Positions 47,808-55,436 are shown, counted from the first letter of the stretch. The stretch: 64,000 bases of DNA from Haloechinothrix_A salitolerans (GCF_039544105.1 NZ_BAABLA010000011.1), one strand, 5' to 3'. Numbers and translations are program-made. The notes: a model not told the origin generated them from the sequence alone.

Positions 47808-48287
47808 ATGGCAGATCAGGTGCTGGAGATCGCGTATGAAGCCGCCAGGGCGGCCTTGCGCGAGCAAGATGGCACGCTCACCAGCCTTCGCAATCGCGCG
47901 ACCGCACTGCTGTCCGCCGCGATGGTCGGTACGTCGGTGTCCGCCGCGGTCGGACTACTGCGGACCGACGTTCAGCGTGGTGCCGTGTTTCCACCCTGGG
48001 CTGCCTGGACGTTGCTCTCGTTGGTTATCGCCATCGGCGCCGCGGCGATGATCGCGTTATGGCCTACTCGCCGCTGGAGCTTCGGTCCAGACCCGGCGAA
48101 ACTGCTGGCGAACGCTGGCGGAGACATCGACGAGGTCCGCACCGCGGTAACCAAGGCGCTGGTCACAGGGATTGAGCGGAACAATCAGGCAATCATGCTC
48201 CGCGGCACCGCGTATCGGCTCGGGGCGGCTCTGCTGCTCGTGGAGATGGCCGTACTCGTGATCGCGCTCGTTGTAGGGGTCGGGTGA
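47808..48287 (+). CDS. Three-helix membrane protein, SLATT-like in layout
   Basis: A 159-residue membrane protein. An N-terminal helix (EAARAALREQDGTLTSLRNRATALL) leads into TM1 (SAAMVGTSVSAAVGLL), then TM2 (AWTLLSLVIAIGAAAMIALW). A soluble helical stretch carries NNQAIMLRGTAYRLG, and TM3 is AALLLVEMAVLVIALVVGV. The order of a leading helix, two TM segments and a helix resembles SLATT-type stress and defence effectors, but I see no partner such as a nucleotide cyclase. The ATG at 47808 follows GGGGG. It overlaps the next gene (GTGA). Confidence 0.75.
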   Translation: MADQVLEIAYEAARAALREQDGTLTSLRNRATALLSAAMVGTSVSAAVGLLRTDVQRGAVFPPWAAWTLLSLVIAIGAAAMIALWPTRRWSFGPDPAKLLANAGGDIDEVRTAVTKALVTGIERNNQAIMLRGTAYRLGAALLLVEMAVLVIALVVGVG

Positions 48288-48508
48288 GGTACCTGATGGT
48301 CGGCGAGAACAAGGACGAACACAGCCACGACGAATGGATCCGGCAAGGACTCAACTACGGGCCGCCTCCCCCGGCGGAGGCGCCAGGCGAACATGATTGG
48401 CCCGGGCCAGAGGACTCCGCGCCAACGTCCGCTCGGTGGATCGTGCCGCTCATCGCCCTGATCGTGCTTCTCGCGCTGATCATCGTTTTGGTGGTGTGGG
48501 CGTTCTAA
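48284..48508 (+). CDS. Small tail-anchored membrane protein
   Basis: A GTG start at 48284 overlaps the preceding stop, and an ATG at 48296 is an alternative. The 74-residue product has a polar, Pro/Glu/His-rich head and one C-terminal hydrophobic helix (WIVPLIALIVLLALIIVLVVW), so it is probably tail-anchored. It is encoded as a coupled pair with the three-helix protein, which suggests a complex. A strong hairpin follows at 48538-48565. Confidence 0.75.
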   Translation: MRYLMVGENKDEHSHDEWIRQGLNYGPPPPAEAPGEHDWPGPEDSAPTSARWIVPLIALIVLLALIIVLVVWAF

Positions 48509-48537
48509 CCGCGACCGAATGCGTCGTGTCGAACAGG

Positions 48538-48565
48538 TCGATGCCAGCAAACGCACTGGCATCGA
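48538..48565 (+). terminator. Hairpin after the small membrane-protein pair
   Basis: TCGATGCCAG (48538-48547) and CTGGCATCGA (48556-48565) form a perfect 10-bp stem with an 8-nt loop, 29 bases after the stop of the tail-anchored protein. A short AGTTT follows. Likely terminator. Confidence 0.6.
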
Positions 48566-48661
48566 AGTTTCGCGCTGGTTGAAACACGAACACCGCCATC
48601 CGCGCCAAGCATTAATGTGGCACGCCATCGAGCGGTTTCGAACGTCTGTCTACTTCAGACC

Positions 48662-48681
48662 TCGTTTACCTGGGTAAACGA
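48662..48681 (-). terminator. 20-bp palindrome downstream of tRNA-Pro
   Basis: TCGTTTACCTGGGTAAACGA is a perfect 20-bp palindrome starting 9 bases after the CCA end of the tRNA. As RNA it folds into an 8-bp stem with a 4-nt loop. It is the likely terminator of the tRNA; no T-run follows. Confidence 0.5.
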
Positions 48682-48689
48682 TGGTCGAT

Positions 48690-48766
<77 letters not shown>

Positions 48767-48996
48767 GCCCGCCTTCTCGCGAAGGCGATGGGTCATACCC
48801 TAGCGCGCCTGCTTCGACGACCTCACAGCAGGGTGGCCTCGACGCGCACACGACGTCCGGACGTTGATCCACACACGAGATCCGCGCGCACCGTATTGAG
48901 ACGGAGGCCACACTGCAATGTTGCTCACATAAGAGAAGTGTTCACGCGATGTTTGCTTCATCCTCGGGAGTACGTCGCAAGGAGGCAAGCGTTGAC

Positions 48997-49269
48997 ATGG
49001 ACTCCCGAACGGTCGAACTGAACAACAGGGAACGGGCAGCGCTCCGGGCGATCGCGCGCGGAGCGGCGGAGATCACCTGCAGCTGCGAACCCGACCTGTT
49101 CATCGATGGCCTCGCCTGTTGTGACCAATTCACCGCGCGCCGTCTCGCGCACCTCGACTACATCGCGCCCGCACGGCCCGGTCTCCCCGGACAGCGTGTG
49201 CGCGCGGTCCTCACCGAGAGCGGGCGCGCCGCGCTCGACCAGAAGTCCGCACAACGATCCGCGGCCTGA
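48997..49269 (+). CDS. Hypothetical 90-aa protein with cysteine cluster
   Basis: The ATG at 48997 is preceded by AAGGAGG at 11-nt spacing. The 90-residue product has a central cysteine group (ITCSCEPDLFIDGLACCDQF, about residues 31-50) and a winged-helix-like ending (ARRLAHLDYIAP, VRAVLTESGRAAL). It may be a small metal- or redox-responsive DNA-binding protein, but no family is recognised. A hairpin at 49289-49325 follows. Confidence 0.7.
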   Translation: MDSRTVELNNRERAALRAIARGAAEITCSCEPDLFIDGLACCDQFTARRLAHLDYIAPARPGLPGQRVRAVLTESGRAALDQKSAQRSAA

Positions 49270-49288
49270 GCAAGCCGCCCCAAGTCAA

Positions 49289-49325
49289 GGGCCCGCCGGC
49301 ACCGAACCCCGGAGTCGGCGGGCCC
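49289..49325 (+). terminator. Terminator hairpin after the 90-aa gene
   Basis: GGGCCCGCCG (49289-49298) and CGGCGGGCCC (49316-49325) are a perfect 10-bp stem with a 17-nt loop. It sits 20 bases after the stop at 49269 and before the nitronate monooxygenase. No T-run, as is common in actinobacteria. Confidence 0.65.
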
Positions 49326-49420
49326 GCACCATGTGTGGACCTTGCCACGCCAGTATTGACAATCTGACAACAGCGCCGCGATCGTGGGTTCACCCGGTCA
49401 CCCAGCGAAAGGAACGGCGG

Positions 49421-50392
49421 ATGCTGTCCACCCGGTTCACCGAACTGTTCGGCGTCGAACATCCCATCGCGCAAGGCGGAATGCAGTGGGTCGGCCGCGC
49501 CGAACTGGTCGCCGCCGTCGCCAACGCGGGCGCACTCGGCTTTCTCACCGCACTCACCCAGCCAACGCCGGAAGATCTCACCAAGGAGATCGCTCGTACC
49601 CGGGAGCTGACCGACAAGCCGTTCGGTGTCAACCTGACCATCCTGCCGTCGATCAACCCGCCGCCGTACGAGGAGTACCGACAAGCCATCGTCGAGTCCG
49701 GCGTCAAGATCGTCGAAACCGCGGGCTTCAACCCCGTCGAGCACCTGCCGTCGTTCCAGGACGCGGGTATCAGGGTCGTGCACAAGTGCACCAGCGTGCG
49801 GCACGCCGTCAAGGCGCAGTCCATCGGCGTGGACGCCGTCAGCATCGATGGCTTTGAGTGCGCCGGTCACCCGGGCGAGGACGACATCCCTGGCCTCGTG
49901 CTCATCCCCGCCGCCGCCGACAAGATCACCATCCCCATGCTGGCGTCCGGCGGTTTCGCCGACGCGCGCGGCCTCGTCGCCGCCCTCGCACTCGGCGCGG
50001 ACGGCATCAACATGGGCACCCGCTTCCTCTGCACCCAGGAGGCGCCGGTACACCAGCGCGTCAAGGAGCAGATGGTCGCGGCGACCGAGCGCGATACCGA
50101 GCTGATCTTCCGCCCGCTGCGTAACACCGCGCGCGTGGCCAGCAACGAGGTCAGCCGCAAGGTCGTCGAGATCCTGGACGGCGGTGGGCAGTTCGAGGAC
50201 GTCCGCGAACTGGTCGCGGGCACACGCGGCCGGAAGGTCTTCGAAGACGGCGATCTCGACGCGGGTATCTGGAGTTCCGGCATGGTGCAGGGCCTGATCA
50301 CCGACATCCCGAGCGTCGCCGAACTGGTGGACCGCATCGTCACCGAGGCGAGTGACCTCATCCAGGCGCGACTGGCTGGGTTGACTCGCTGA
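49421..50392 (+). CDS. Nitronate monooxygenase-family flavoprotein
   Basis: A 323-residue TIM-barrel FMN protein of the 2-nitropropane dioxygenase group. The ATG at 49421 follows AAAGGA. Family motifs are FGVEHPIAQGGMQWVGRAELVAAVANAGALGFL, DAVSIDGFECAGHPGED (substrate loop with the usual histidine) and LGADGINMGTRFLCTQEAPVH (phosphate binding). It would oxidise alkyl nitronates or propionate-3-nitronate. A longer frame exists upstream but overlaps the terminator and lacks support. Confidence 0.93.
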   Translation: MLSTRFTELFGVEHPIAQGGMQWVGRAELVAAVANAGALGFLTALTQPTPEDLTKEIARTRELTDKPFGVNLTILPSINPPPYEEYRQAIVESGVKIVETAGFNPVEHLPSFQDAGIRVVHKCTSVRHAVKAQSIGVDAVSIDGFECAGHPGEDDIPGLVLIPAAADKITIPMLASGGFADARGLVAALALGADGINMGTRFLCTQEAPVHQRVKEQMVAATERDTELIFRPLRNTARVASNEVSRKVVEILDGGGQFEDVRELVAGTRGRKVFEDGDLDAGIWSSGMVQGLITDIPSVAELVDRIVTEASDLIQARLAGLTR

Positions 50393-50503
50393 CCTACAGA
50401 CGCACGGTCAGCGGGACGACGTCTAGTTCCTGGCTGGCGAGCAGCACGTGCGTCGGTTCCTTCGATCGCTCAGCGAGATCACGCGCGACATCGCGGCTGT
50501 GAA

Positions 50504-50537
50504 TTGTTCTCACGAACAACTCTTTCTGGTGAGAAAG
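50504..50537. promoter_or_regulatory. Two adjacent 16-bp palindromes upstream of the SGNH hydrolase
   Basis: TTGTTCTCACGAACAA (50504-50519) and CTTTCTGGTGAGAAAG (50522-50537) are perfect 6-4-6 inverted repeats of different sequence with centres 18 bp apart. They lie about 90-125 bp upstream of the TTG start at 50629. The first is GTTC-N4-GAAC, the reverse order of the LexA box, so an SOS site is unlikely. Probable operators. Confidence 0.5.
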
Positions 50538-50628
50538 CCATACCACTCACCGGGTGACCGCACGCACGATGTCTCCTCGGGCACGCCGTGTCCTCTCGGA
50601 ATGGCCACCCGAGCGATTGGAGACTCGC

Positions 50629-51465
50629 TTGAAGACCACGACCGCTGCTCGCAGGGTTCGCATCGCGCTCACCTGCGTACTCGCGGCCCTGCTCACCGCC
50701 ATCACCGCACCATCGGCTAGCGCTTCCACTTACCCGAGCTCCATGGACGCGCTGGGCGACTCGATCACCCGCGCGTTCAACACCTGCTGGTTCCCGTTCG
50801 TCGACTGCGTGCGGAACAACTGGTCGACGGGTACGAACTCCGAGGTCGACAGCTACTACCTGCGGCTGACCGAGCTGAACCCAGATCTGCGAGGCAACAA
50901 CCACAACGACGCGGTCAGCGGCGCCGTGATGGCCGATCTCGACGCCCAGGCCGCCGACGCGGTGAGCCGCGACGTCGAGTTAGTGACCATCCTGATGGGC
51001 AACAACGACGCCTGCGCTGACACGATCGACACGATGACGTCGGTCTCGGAGTTCCAGTCCCAGTTCGAGACGGCGATGTCTCGGCTGGACAACGGCATAC
51101 CGAACGCCGAGATCAAGGTGGCATCGCTACCGGACATCTACCAGCTGTGGGAGCTGTTCCACGACGACTCGGACGCCGTGTCAACCTGGGACGCCTACGA
51201 CATCTGCCAGGCATTGCTGGAGAACCCGCAATCCACCGATCCCGCCGACGTCGAGCGACGCGAGACCTTCCGGCAGCGCGTGATCGACTACAACACGGTG
51301 CTGGAGGACGTCTGTTCCCAGTACAGCCAGTGCCAGTTCGACGGCAACGCCGGGTTCAACACGACGTTCAAAGAACGGCACGTATCCACTCGCGACTACT
51401 TCCACCCGAGCGTGGAAGGCCAGACACTCTTGGCAAGCGTCGCGTGGAACTCGCTCGGATACTAA
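50629..51465 (+). CDS. Secreted SGNH/GDSL-family hydrolase
   Basis: A 278-residue secreted esterase/lipase-like protein. The TTG at 50629 is the best start: GGAG with a 6-nt spacer precedes it, and it yields a signal peptide (KTTTAARRVRIALTCVLAAL, cut after PSASA). Block I is DALGDSITRAF with the nucleophile Ser, block III is MGNNDACAD, and block V is DYFHPSVEGQ with the catalytic D-x-x-H. Six cysteines suggest disulfides. Earlier ATGs at 50554 and 50569 would add a poorly justified extension. A strong terminator follows. Confidence 0.92.
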   Translation: MKTTTAARRVRIALTCVLAALLTAITAPSASASTYPSSMDALGDSITRAFNTCWFPFVDCVRNNWSTGTNSEVDSYYLRLTELNPDLRGNNHNDAVSGAVMADLDAQAADAVSRDVELVTILMGNNDACADTIDTMTSVSEFQSQFETAMSRLDNGIPNAEIKVASLPDIYQLWELFHDDSDAVSTWDAYDICQALLENPQSTDPADVERRETFRQRVIDYNTVLEDVCSQYSQCQFDGNAGFNTTFKERHVSTRDYFHPSVEGQTLLASVAWNSLGY

Positions 51466-51483
51466 GCCGCTGTCGATAGCCGT

Positions 51484-51516
51484 TGCCAGGCCCCGAACCC
51501 TGCGCGGGGCCTGGCA
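51484..51516 (+). terminator. Strong hairpin terminator after the SGNH hydrolase
   Basis: TGCCAGGCCCCG (51484-51495) pairs perfectly with CGGGGCCTGGCA (51505-51516): a 12-bp GC-rich stem with a 9-nt loop, 19 bases after the stop. Confidence 0.75.
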
Positions 51517-51530
51517 CCAGCCGCTCGCCT

Positions 51531-51614
51531 GCCACGCCGTGTCCTGCACTCCGGACGCTGTGTCCGACACTCACGACACTGTGTCCTGCGTTCCGAACGC
51601 TGTGTTAGACATTC
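51531..51614 (-). repeat. 21-nt repeat array A (4 units)
   Basis: Four contiguous 21-nt units read on the minus strand (51594-51614, 51573-51593, 51552-51572, 51531-51551), each with core GGACACAGCGTC or close to it and lead GAGTG or GAACG. The first unit reaches the stop codon of the arsR gene (TCA at 51613-51615 on the plus strand). The array is in inverted orientation to array B at 52040-52123. Confidence 0.85.
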
Positions 51615-51960
51615 AGTGCGGGTGCGGCCGGACGTGGTGGATCAAGTCGTGGACGGTCTCGTCAGCCAAGCGGTAGCGCATCAGCCGTCCGCTGCGCCGC
51701 GCTGTCACGAGCCCGTGCGCTTTGAGCAGCCGCAACGCCTGGGAGACGGCGGTCTCGCTCATCCCCGCGGTGGCGGCGAGGTCGGACACGCAGATGTCCT
51801 CGGCGTAGTGAATGCACACCAGCAGCGTCAGGCGGGACGGGTCAGCGAGCACCGCGAATCGCTGTGCCCAGTCCAGGACATCCTCGCGGTCGCCGAGACC
51901 CGTGAGCGCCTTGTCGACGAGCTCGGGATCGATCGCGTGTCGAGAAGAAGGGACCGGCAC
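51613..51960 (-). CDS. ArsR/SmtB-family metal sensor, C-terminal His cluster
   Basis: A 115-residue ArsR repressor. The helix-turn-helix is LAATAGMSETAVSQALRLLKAHGLV (about 60-84), followed by the wing RSGRLMRYRLADE. The C-terminal helix DETVHDLIHHVRPHPH holds five histidines and an Asp, matching the alpha-5 site of nickel/cobalt sensors such as NmtR/KmtR. An ALADPSRLTLL start helix and CIHYAEDICV complete the fold. Neighbouring CbiMNQO-type import genes support a Ni/Co role. It lies between two inverted arrays of 21-nt repeats. Confidence 0.9.
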   Translation of the reverse strand: MPVPSSRHAIDPELVDKALTGLGDREDVLDWAQRFAVLADPSRLTLLVCIHYAEDICVSDLAATAGMSETAVSQALRLLKAHGLVTARRSGRLMRYRLADETVHDLIHHVRPHPH

Positions 51961-52039
51961 GCCGCAAATGGTGCCACGCCGCGCCCGCCGAGGCCACTGA
52001 GAGTGAGCACGGCGCCTAGAGCGACCGGCACGGTGCCCG

Positions 52040-52123
52040 GAACGTCAGACACGTTGTCGGGAGTGCAGGACACGGCGTCCGGAACGTCAGACACGTTGTC
52101 CGGAGTGCAGGACACGGCGTTTA
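52040..52123 (+). repeat. 21-nt repeat array B (4 units)
   Basis: Units at 52040-52060, 52061-52081, 52082-52102 and 52103-52123. Units 1 and 3 (GACACGTTGTC core) and units 2 and 4 (GGACACGGCGT core) alternate, so there is a 42-nt higher-order repeat. The last unit contains the stop codon (TTA at 52121-52123) of the ECF ATPase gene, which is read from the other strand. Confidence 0.85.
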
Positions 52124-52849
52124 AGGGTGTGGGACGAAACCCCACGGGAGTTCGAGGCGGTGAGCGGCGAGTAGGTCGGCGTCGGCGAGCAGATCGCGGG
52201 TGGGTCCGTCCGCGACGACGACGCCATTGTCGATGAGCACCGCACGTGGGCATAGCTGTAGTGCGTACGGCAGGTCGTGGGTGACCATTAGCATCGTCCG
52301 GTCCAGCGACAGCAGCACGTCGGCCAGCTCGCGCCGCGCGACCGGCTCCAGGTTCGCGGACGGCTCGTCCAGCACGAGTAGCTCAGGATCGCTGGCCAAT
52401 ACCGTGGCCAGCGCCACCCGGCGCCGCTGCCCCTCGGACAGGTGCATCGGCGAGCGGTCGGCATGCGCGGACATGCCCACGGCAGCCAGCGCGGATCGGA
52501 CCCGCTCCCCTAACTCGGGCTCGGCGACGCCGAAGTTGGCTGGTCCGAAGGCGACATCGTCGGCGACGGTCGGCATGAACAGCTGGTCGTCCGGGTCCTG
52601 AAACACCACACCAACCCGGCGGCGGATCTCGCGCAGCGTTCCCGGCGACAGCGACAGGCCCGAGACCTCGATGTGGCCGGTGCCAGTCAGCACGCCGTTG
52701 AGGTGCAGCACGAACGTCGTCTTGCCCGCGCCGTTCGGACCGAGCACCGCGACCCGCTCCCCCGGCTCCACGCGCAGATCGATCCCGTCGAGCGCGCACG
52801 TGCCGTCCGGGTAGCGATACTCCAGGCCCCGCACGTCCAGCGCACTCAC
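52121..52849 (-). CDS. cbiO: ECF transporter ATPase, CbiO type
   Basis: A 242-residue ABC ATPase energising a Co/Ni ECF importer. Walker A is GPNGAGKTT, signature LSEGQRRRVALA, Walker B ELLVLDEPSANLEP, H-loop MVTHDL, with Q-loop VFQDPDDQLF. The GTG at 52849 overlaps the cbiQ stop (GTGA), so it is coupled; the longer open frame to 53062 is a cbiQ shadow. Last gene of a cbiMNQO-type operon. The stop codon falls in the 21-nt repeat array B. Confidence 0.93.
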   Translation of the reverse strand: MSALDVRGLEYRYPDGTCALDGIDLRVEPGERVAVLGPNGAGKTTFVLHLNGVLTGTGHIEVSGLSLSPGTLREIRRRVGVVFQDPDDQLFMPTVADDVAFGPANFGVAEPELGERVRSALAAVGMSAHADRSPMHLSEGQRRRVALATVLASDPELLVLDEPSANLEPVARRELADVLLSLDRTMLMVTHDLPYALQLCPRAVLIDNGVVVADGPTRDLLADADLLAAHRLELPWGFVPHP

Positions 52850-53610
52850 CCCGGCCACGCCGCCACCGCCCACACCGTCGCGATCACCAGCGCCGGGCTG
52901 CCGCCCGCCACCCAGCGCAGCGCACCGACCCGCACCGACGGACCAGCGGGCATGTGCCCCGCCCAGCCGCGCGCGAGCATCGCTCGGTGCACCCGCTCGC
53001 CCCGCTCGTAGCTGCGCAGGAACAGCGTGCCCGCGCCGCGTGCCACGGCGCCGACCTGCCACAGAAACCGTGGATCATCGCCCCTGGAGATGCGTGCGAT
53101 CCGCATTCGTCGCAGTTCCCCCGCGATGACGTCGACGTAGCGCAACATCAGGGTCGCGATCGTAATGAACCACGCGGGCGCGCGGAGCCGTTGCAGTCCG
53201 AGCACCAGATCTCTCGGGGGTGTGGTCGCCGCGAGCGTGAGCGCGATCAGCACGCCTAGCGTGCCCTTGGCGAGGATGTTCCATCCGGCGAGCAGGCCGT
53301 CCTGGGACAGCCCCAGGCCGAGGACGTCTACCCGAGGTCCGCCACTTACGAACGGCAGCACCATGGCCAGCAGCACGAACGGCGCCTCGATGACGGCACG
53401 TCGGGCGAACCAGCCCACCGGTACCCCGGCGACGGACCACACCGCCAGGACGACAAGGACGTCGATGCCGAACGCCCAGAAAGACTCGCGCGGCGTCGCT
53501 ACGACACCGAGCACGGCCGCGAACGCGACGAGCAGTTTGACCTGCGGCGGGAGCTGATGCACCGGCGAGTCGCCAGGCCGGTACAGCATGGTGGCGTGTC
53601 CACCGCTCAT
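52846..53610 (-). CDS. cbiQ: ECF transporter T component, CbiQ type
   Basis: A 254-residue membrane protein of four to six helices that couples the ATPase to the substrate-binding unit. The cytoplasmic coupling motifs LRRMRIARISRGDDPR (about 165-180) and YERGERVHRAMLARGW (about 205-220) each carry the A-R-G-type core. ATG at 53610 overlaps the PDGLE gene stop. Middle of the operon. Confidence 0.92.
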   Translation of the reverse strand: MSGGHATMLYRPGDSPVHQLPPQVKLLVAFAAVLGVVATPRESFWAFGIDVLVVLAVWSVAGVPVGWFARRAVIEAPFVLLAMVLPFVSGGPRVDVLGLGLSQDGLLAGWNILAKGTLGVLIALTLAATTPPRDLVLGLQRLRAPAWFITIATLMLRYVDVIAGELRRMRIARISRGDDPRFLWQVGAVARGAGTLFLRSYERGERVHRAMLARGWAGHMPAGPSVRVGALRWVAGGSPALVIATVWAVAAWPG

Positions 53611-53918
53611 TCTCGCGCCCCGCGTCCGCGCATGAGCGCGACACCACCCCAGACGAGCAGCAACACCAAGGCGGTACCCACACCCGCCGCGAGACCGGTG
53701 CCGTCAAGCGCGAACTCCCCCAACGCGTGCTCCCGCTCGTGCTGGGCGGGACACGTGCCACGCAGCTCCCCGGCTTGCGAGGTGCAGCCGTCCCGCAACG
53801 CCCATTCCAGCCCGTCCGGCGAGGCGGACGCGAACGCCGAGACGCCAATCGCGAGCACGGCGGTCACCACCACCGCTACCAGCGCGAACCGTCGCAGCGA
53901 CACCCTCGACATCGTCAC
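53607..53918 (-). CDS. cbiN: PDGLE-domain membrane protein, CbiN-like
   Basis: A 103-residue protein with an N-terminal hydrophobic helix, an external loop starting ASPDGLEWAL, and a C-terminal helix (GLAAGVGTALVLLLVWGGVALM). The PDGLE motif marks the CbiN-like component of actinobacterial cobalt/nickel ECF importers. Two cysteines in the loop (DGCTSQ, GTCPAQHEREH) and histidines could assist metal delivery. Overlaps cbiM and cbiQ at both ends. Confidence 0.88.
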   Translation of the reverse strand: MTMSRVSLRRFALVAVVVTAVLAIGVSAFASASPDGLEWALRDGCTSQAGELRGTCPAQHEREHALGEFALDGTGLAAGVGTALVLLLVWGGVALMRGRGARE

Positions 53919-54610
53919 GACGTCACCTCCACCGGCTGGCGGGCCTCAGACGTTCGCACCAGGTAAATCAAATCCGGCCGGACCTTGGCGATCGCACCGA
54001 CGGCGAGCGCGGTGATCACACCTTCACCGATACCGATCACGGCGTGCACCCCGATCACCACCCCGGCGAGCCCACCGAGTGAGACGTCGGCCTGCCCACC
54101 GATGGCGTACTCGACGACGAAGCCAGCGGCGGCGGCTACCGTGCTCACCAGTCCGGCGAGGAACGCGACCGCGAGCAGCCCCGTGCGGGAGCGTCGCGCC
54201 AGCCCGCGCGCGGCGAGCGCGACGGCGAACCCGACAGCGGTGCCCAGCAGTGCCATGTTGGTGACGTTCGCGCCGAGCGCGGTCAGTCCCCCGTCGGCGA
54301 ACAGCAAGGCCTGGATCGCGACGACGACACTCAGGCACAGCGCGCCCACCCACGGTCCGAGCAGGATCGCGGCCAGCGCTCCGCCATACAGGTGACCGCT
54401 GACGCCGGGCAGCACCGGGAAATTCAGCAGCTGCATCGCGAACAAGAACGCGGCGAGCAGACCGGCGAGCGGGGCGGTGCGGTCATCGATGTCAATGCGC
54501 CCCCGGGCGGCGGCCACCGTCAGCCACGTCACCGCGACCGCTCCGAACAGCAGGGATGTCGGGGCGTCGAGGACGCCGTCACTGAGATGCATCGCGACCG
54601 AGGCAGTCAT
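53915..54610 (-). CDS. cbiM: ECF transporter S component, CbiM type
   Basis: A 231-residue membrane protein binding Ni or Co. In this family the metal site uses the N-terminal Met-His of MHxxDG; here MHLSDGVLDAP is at residues 7-17 if translation starts at 54610 (AGGGAG, good spacing). That would place six residues before the metal motif, so either processing occurs or the true start is the ATG at 54592, which has a poorer ribosome site. Six hydrophobic helices with PGVSGHLYGGALAAILLGPW and LGANVTNMALLGTAVGF follow. First gene of cbiMNQO. Confidence 0.92.
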   Translation of the reverse strand: MTASVAMHLSDGVLDAPTSLLFGAVAVTWLTVAAARGRIDIDDRTAPLAGLLAAFLFAMQLLNFPVLPGVSGHLYGGALAAILLGPWVGALCLSVVVAIQALLFADGGLTALGANVTNMALLGTAVGFAVALAARGLARRSRTGLLAVAFLAGLVSTVAAAAGFVVEYAIGGQADVSLGGLAGVVIGVHAVIGIGEGVITALAVGAIAKVRPDLIYLVRTSEARQPVEVTS

Positions 54611-54620
54611 GGCTCTCCCT

Positions 54621-54655
54621 GGCGAGACGTCGATTCTGTTGTGAAGTGTCTCGCC
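54621..54655 (-). promoter_or_regulatory. Hairpin in the cbiM leader
   Basis: GGCGAGAC (54621-54628) and GTCTCGCC (54648-54655) are perfect 8-bp arms with a 19-nt loop, directly upstream of the cbiM ribosome site. It may control translation or termination of the metal-transport operon. It does not show the conserved boxes of cobalamin riboswitches. Confidence 0.45.
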
Positions 54656-54672
54656 ATCGGCGCCAGAGTTCA

Positions 54673-54696
54673 ATACCTGATCAGATGGACAGGTAT
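54673..54696. promoter_or_regulatory. Inverted repeat ATACCTG-N10-CAGGTAT, probable cbiM operator
   Basis: Perfect 7-bp arms with a 10-nt spacer, about 65 bp upstream of cbiM and about 120 bp upstream of the hydrogenase accessory genes. On the minus strand the site overlaps a plausible -10 (TATACC). The metal-sensing ArsR encoded four genes downstream is the obvious candidate to bind it. Confidence 0.5.
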
Positions 54697-54761
54697 AGCC
54701 TCTACTTTGGGTAAATCCCCAGGTCACGCGGCCCTGGTCGGGTCGGTTGTGAGGGCTCCGC

Positions 54762-54776
54762 GACGGGACTACCGTC
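54762..54776. promoter_or_regulatory. Inverted repeat GACGG-GACTA-CCGTC
   Basis: Perfect 5-bp arms around a 5-nt spacer, 40 bp upstream of the first hydrogenase accessory gene. It also contains a GGGAC half-site. Weak evidence for an operator. Confidence 0.3.
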
Positions 54777-54815
54777 AAAAGAACCTGCCTCCCACCACTG
54801 AGGAAGTGACCCGCG

Positions 54816-55436
54816 ATGTCATGGCCCGCATCGGGCGAGGAGCTGGTCGACGCGGTTTTCGGACGTCGTGCCGAGCCCGTGCAGGATCTGGCCGATCAAG
54901 CCGACACCGTGGCGCGCACGTGTCACGCGATGGCGCTGCGGTTTCACCAAGGCGGCAAGCTCATCGTGTTTGGCAACGGCGGCGCCAGCACCGACGCGCA
55001 GCATGTCGCGGTCGAATTCGTGCACCCGGTGATCGTCGGCAAACGAGCGCTGCCGTCGGTGTCGCTGACCGCCGACGTCGCCACGCTGACCGGTGTGGCG
55101 AACCGTGCCGGGCTCAGCGAGGTCTTCGCGCACCAACTTCGATTCATCAGCGCCCCCGCCGATATCGCGTTGGGCATCTCCAGCGACGGCGAGTGCGACA
55201 ATGTGCTTCGCGGGCTGCGATGCGCGCACGAACGCGGGCTGCTCACCGTCGCACTGACCGGCGGCCATGGCGGCCGAATCGCCCGCGACCCCGACATGGA
55301 CCACGTAATCGTCGCCCACTCCGACGATCCCCGCGTCGTCAAGGAAGTGCACGTCACGACGTACCACATCCTGTGGGAACTGGTGCATGTGTTCTTCGAG
55401 AATCCCGGTGTCCTCGATGAAGAGGTGGCGTCGTGA
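54816..55436 (+). CDS. SIS-domain protein, GmhA-like, hydrogenase cluster
   Basis: A 206-residue sugar-isomerase-fold protein: KLIVFGNGGASTDAQHVAVEFVHP (sugar-phosphate loop) and IALGISSDGECDNVLRGLRCAHERGL, ending in VVKEVHVTTYHILWELVHVFFE. GmhA-like SIS proteins accompany actinobacterial [NiFe]-hydrogenase operons, with an unexplained role. ATG at 54816 follows GAGG. It overlaps the HypC-like gene by 4 bases and starts the accessory cluster divergent from the nickel importer. Confidence 0.88.
   Translation: MSWPASGEELVDAVFGRRAEPVQDLADQADTVARTCHAMALRFHQGGKLIVFGNGGASTDAQHVAVEFVHPVIVGKRALPSVSLTADVATLTGVANRAGLSEVFAHQLRFISAPADIALGISSDGECDNVLRGLRCAHERGLLTVALTGGHGGRIARDPDMDHVIVAHSDDPRVVKEVHVTTYHILWELVHVFFENPGVLDEEVAS

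Noticed and set aside
50504..50519. LexA/SOS box upstream of the SGNH hydrolase
   Set aside because: The palindrome is GTTC-N4-GAAC, the opposite of GAAC-N4-GTTC.
51531..52123. Possible CRISPR arrays
   Set aside because: Units are contiguous 21-mers without spacers and no cas genes are present, so these are tandem repeats.
54611..54815. Cobalamin riboswitch upstream of cbiM
   Set aside because: No B12 box (GCCACTG-type) or typical long multi-stem leader; only one simple hairpin is present.
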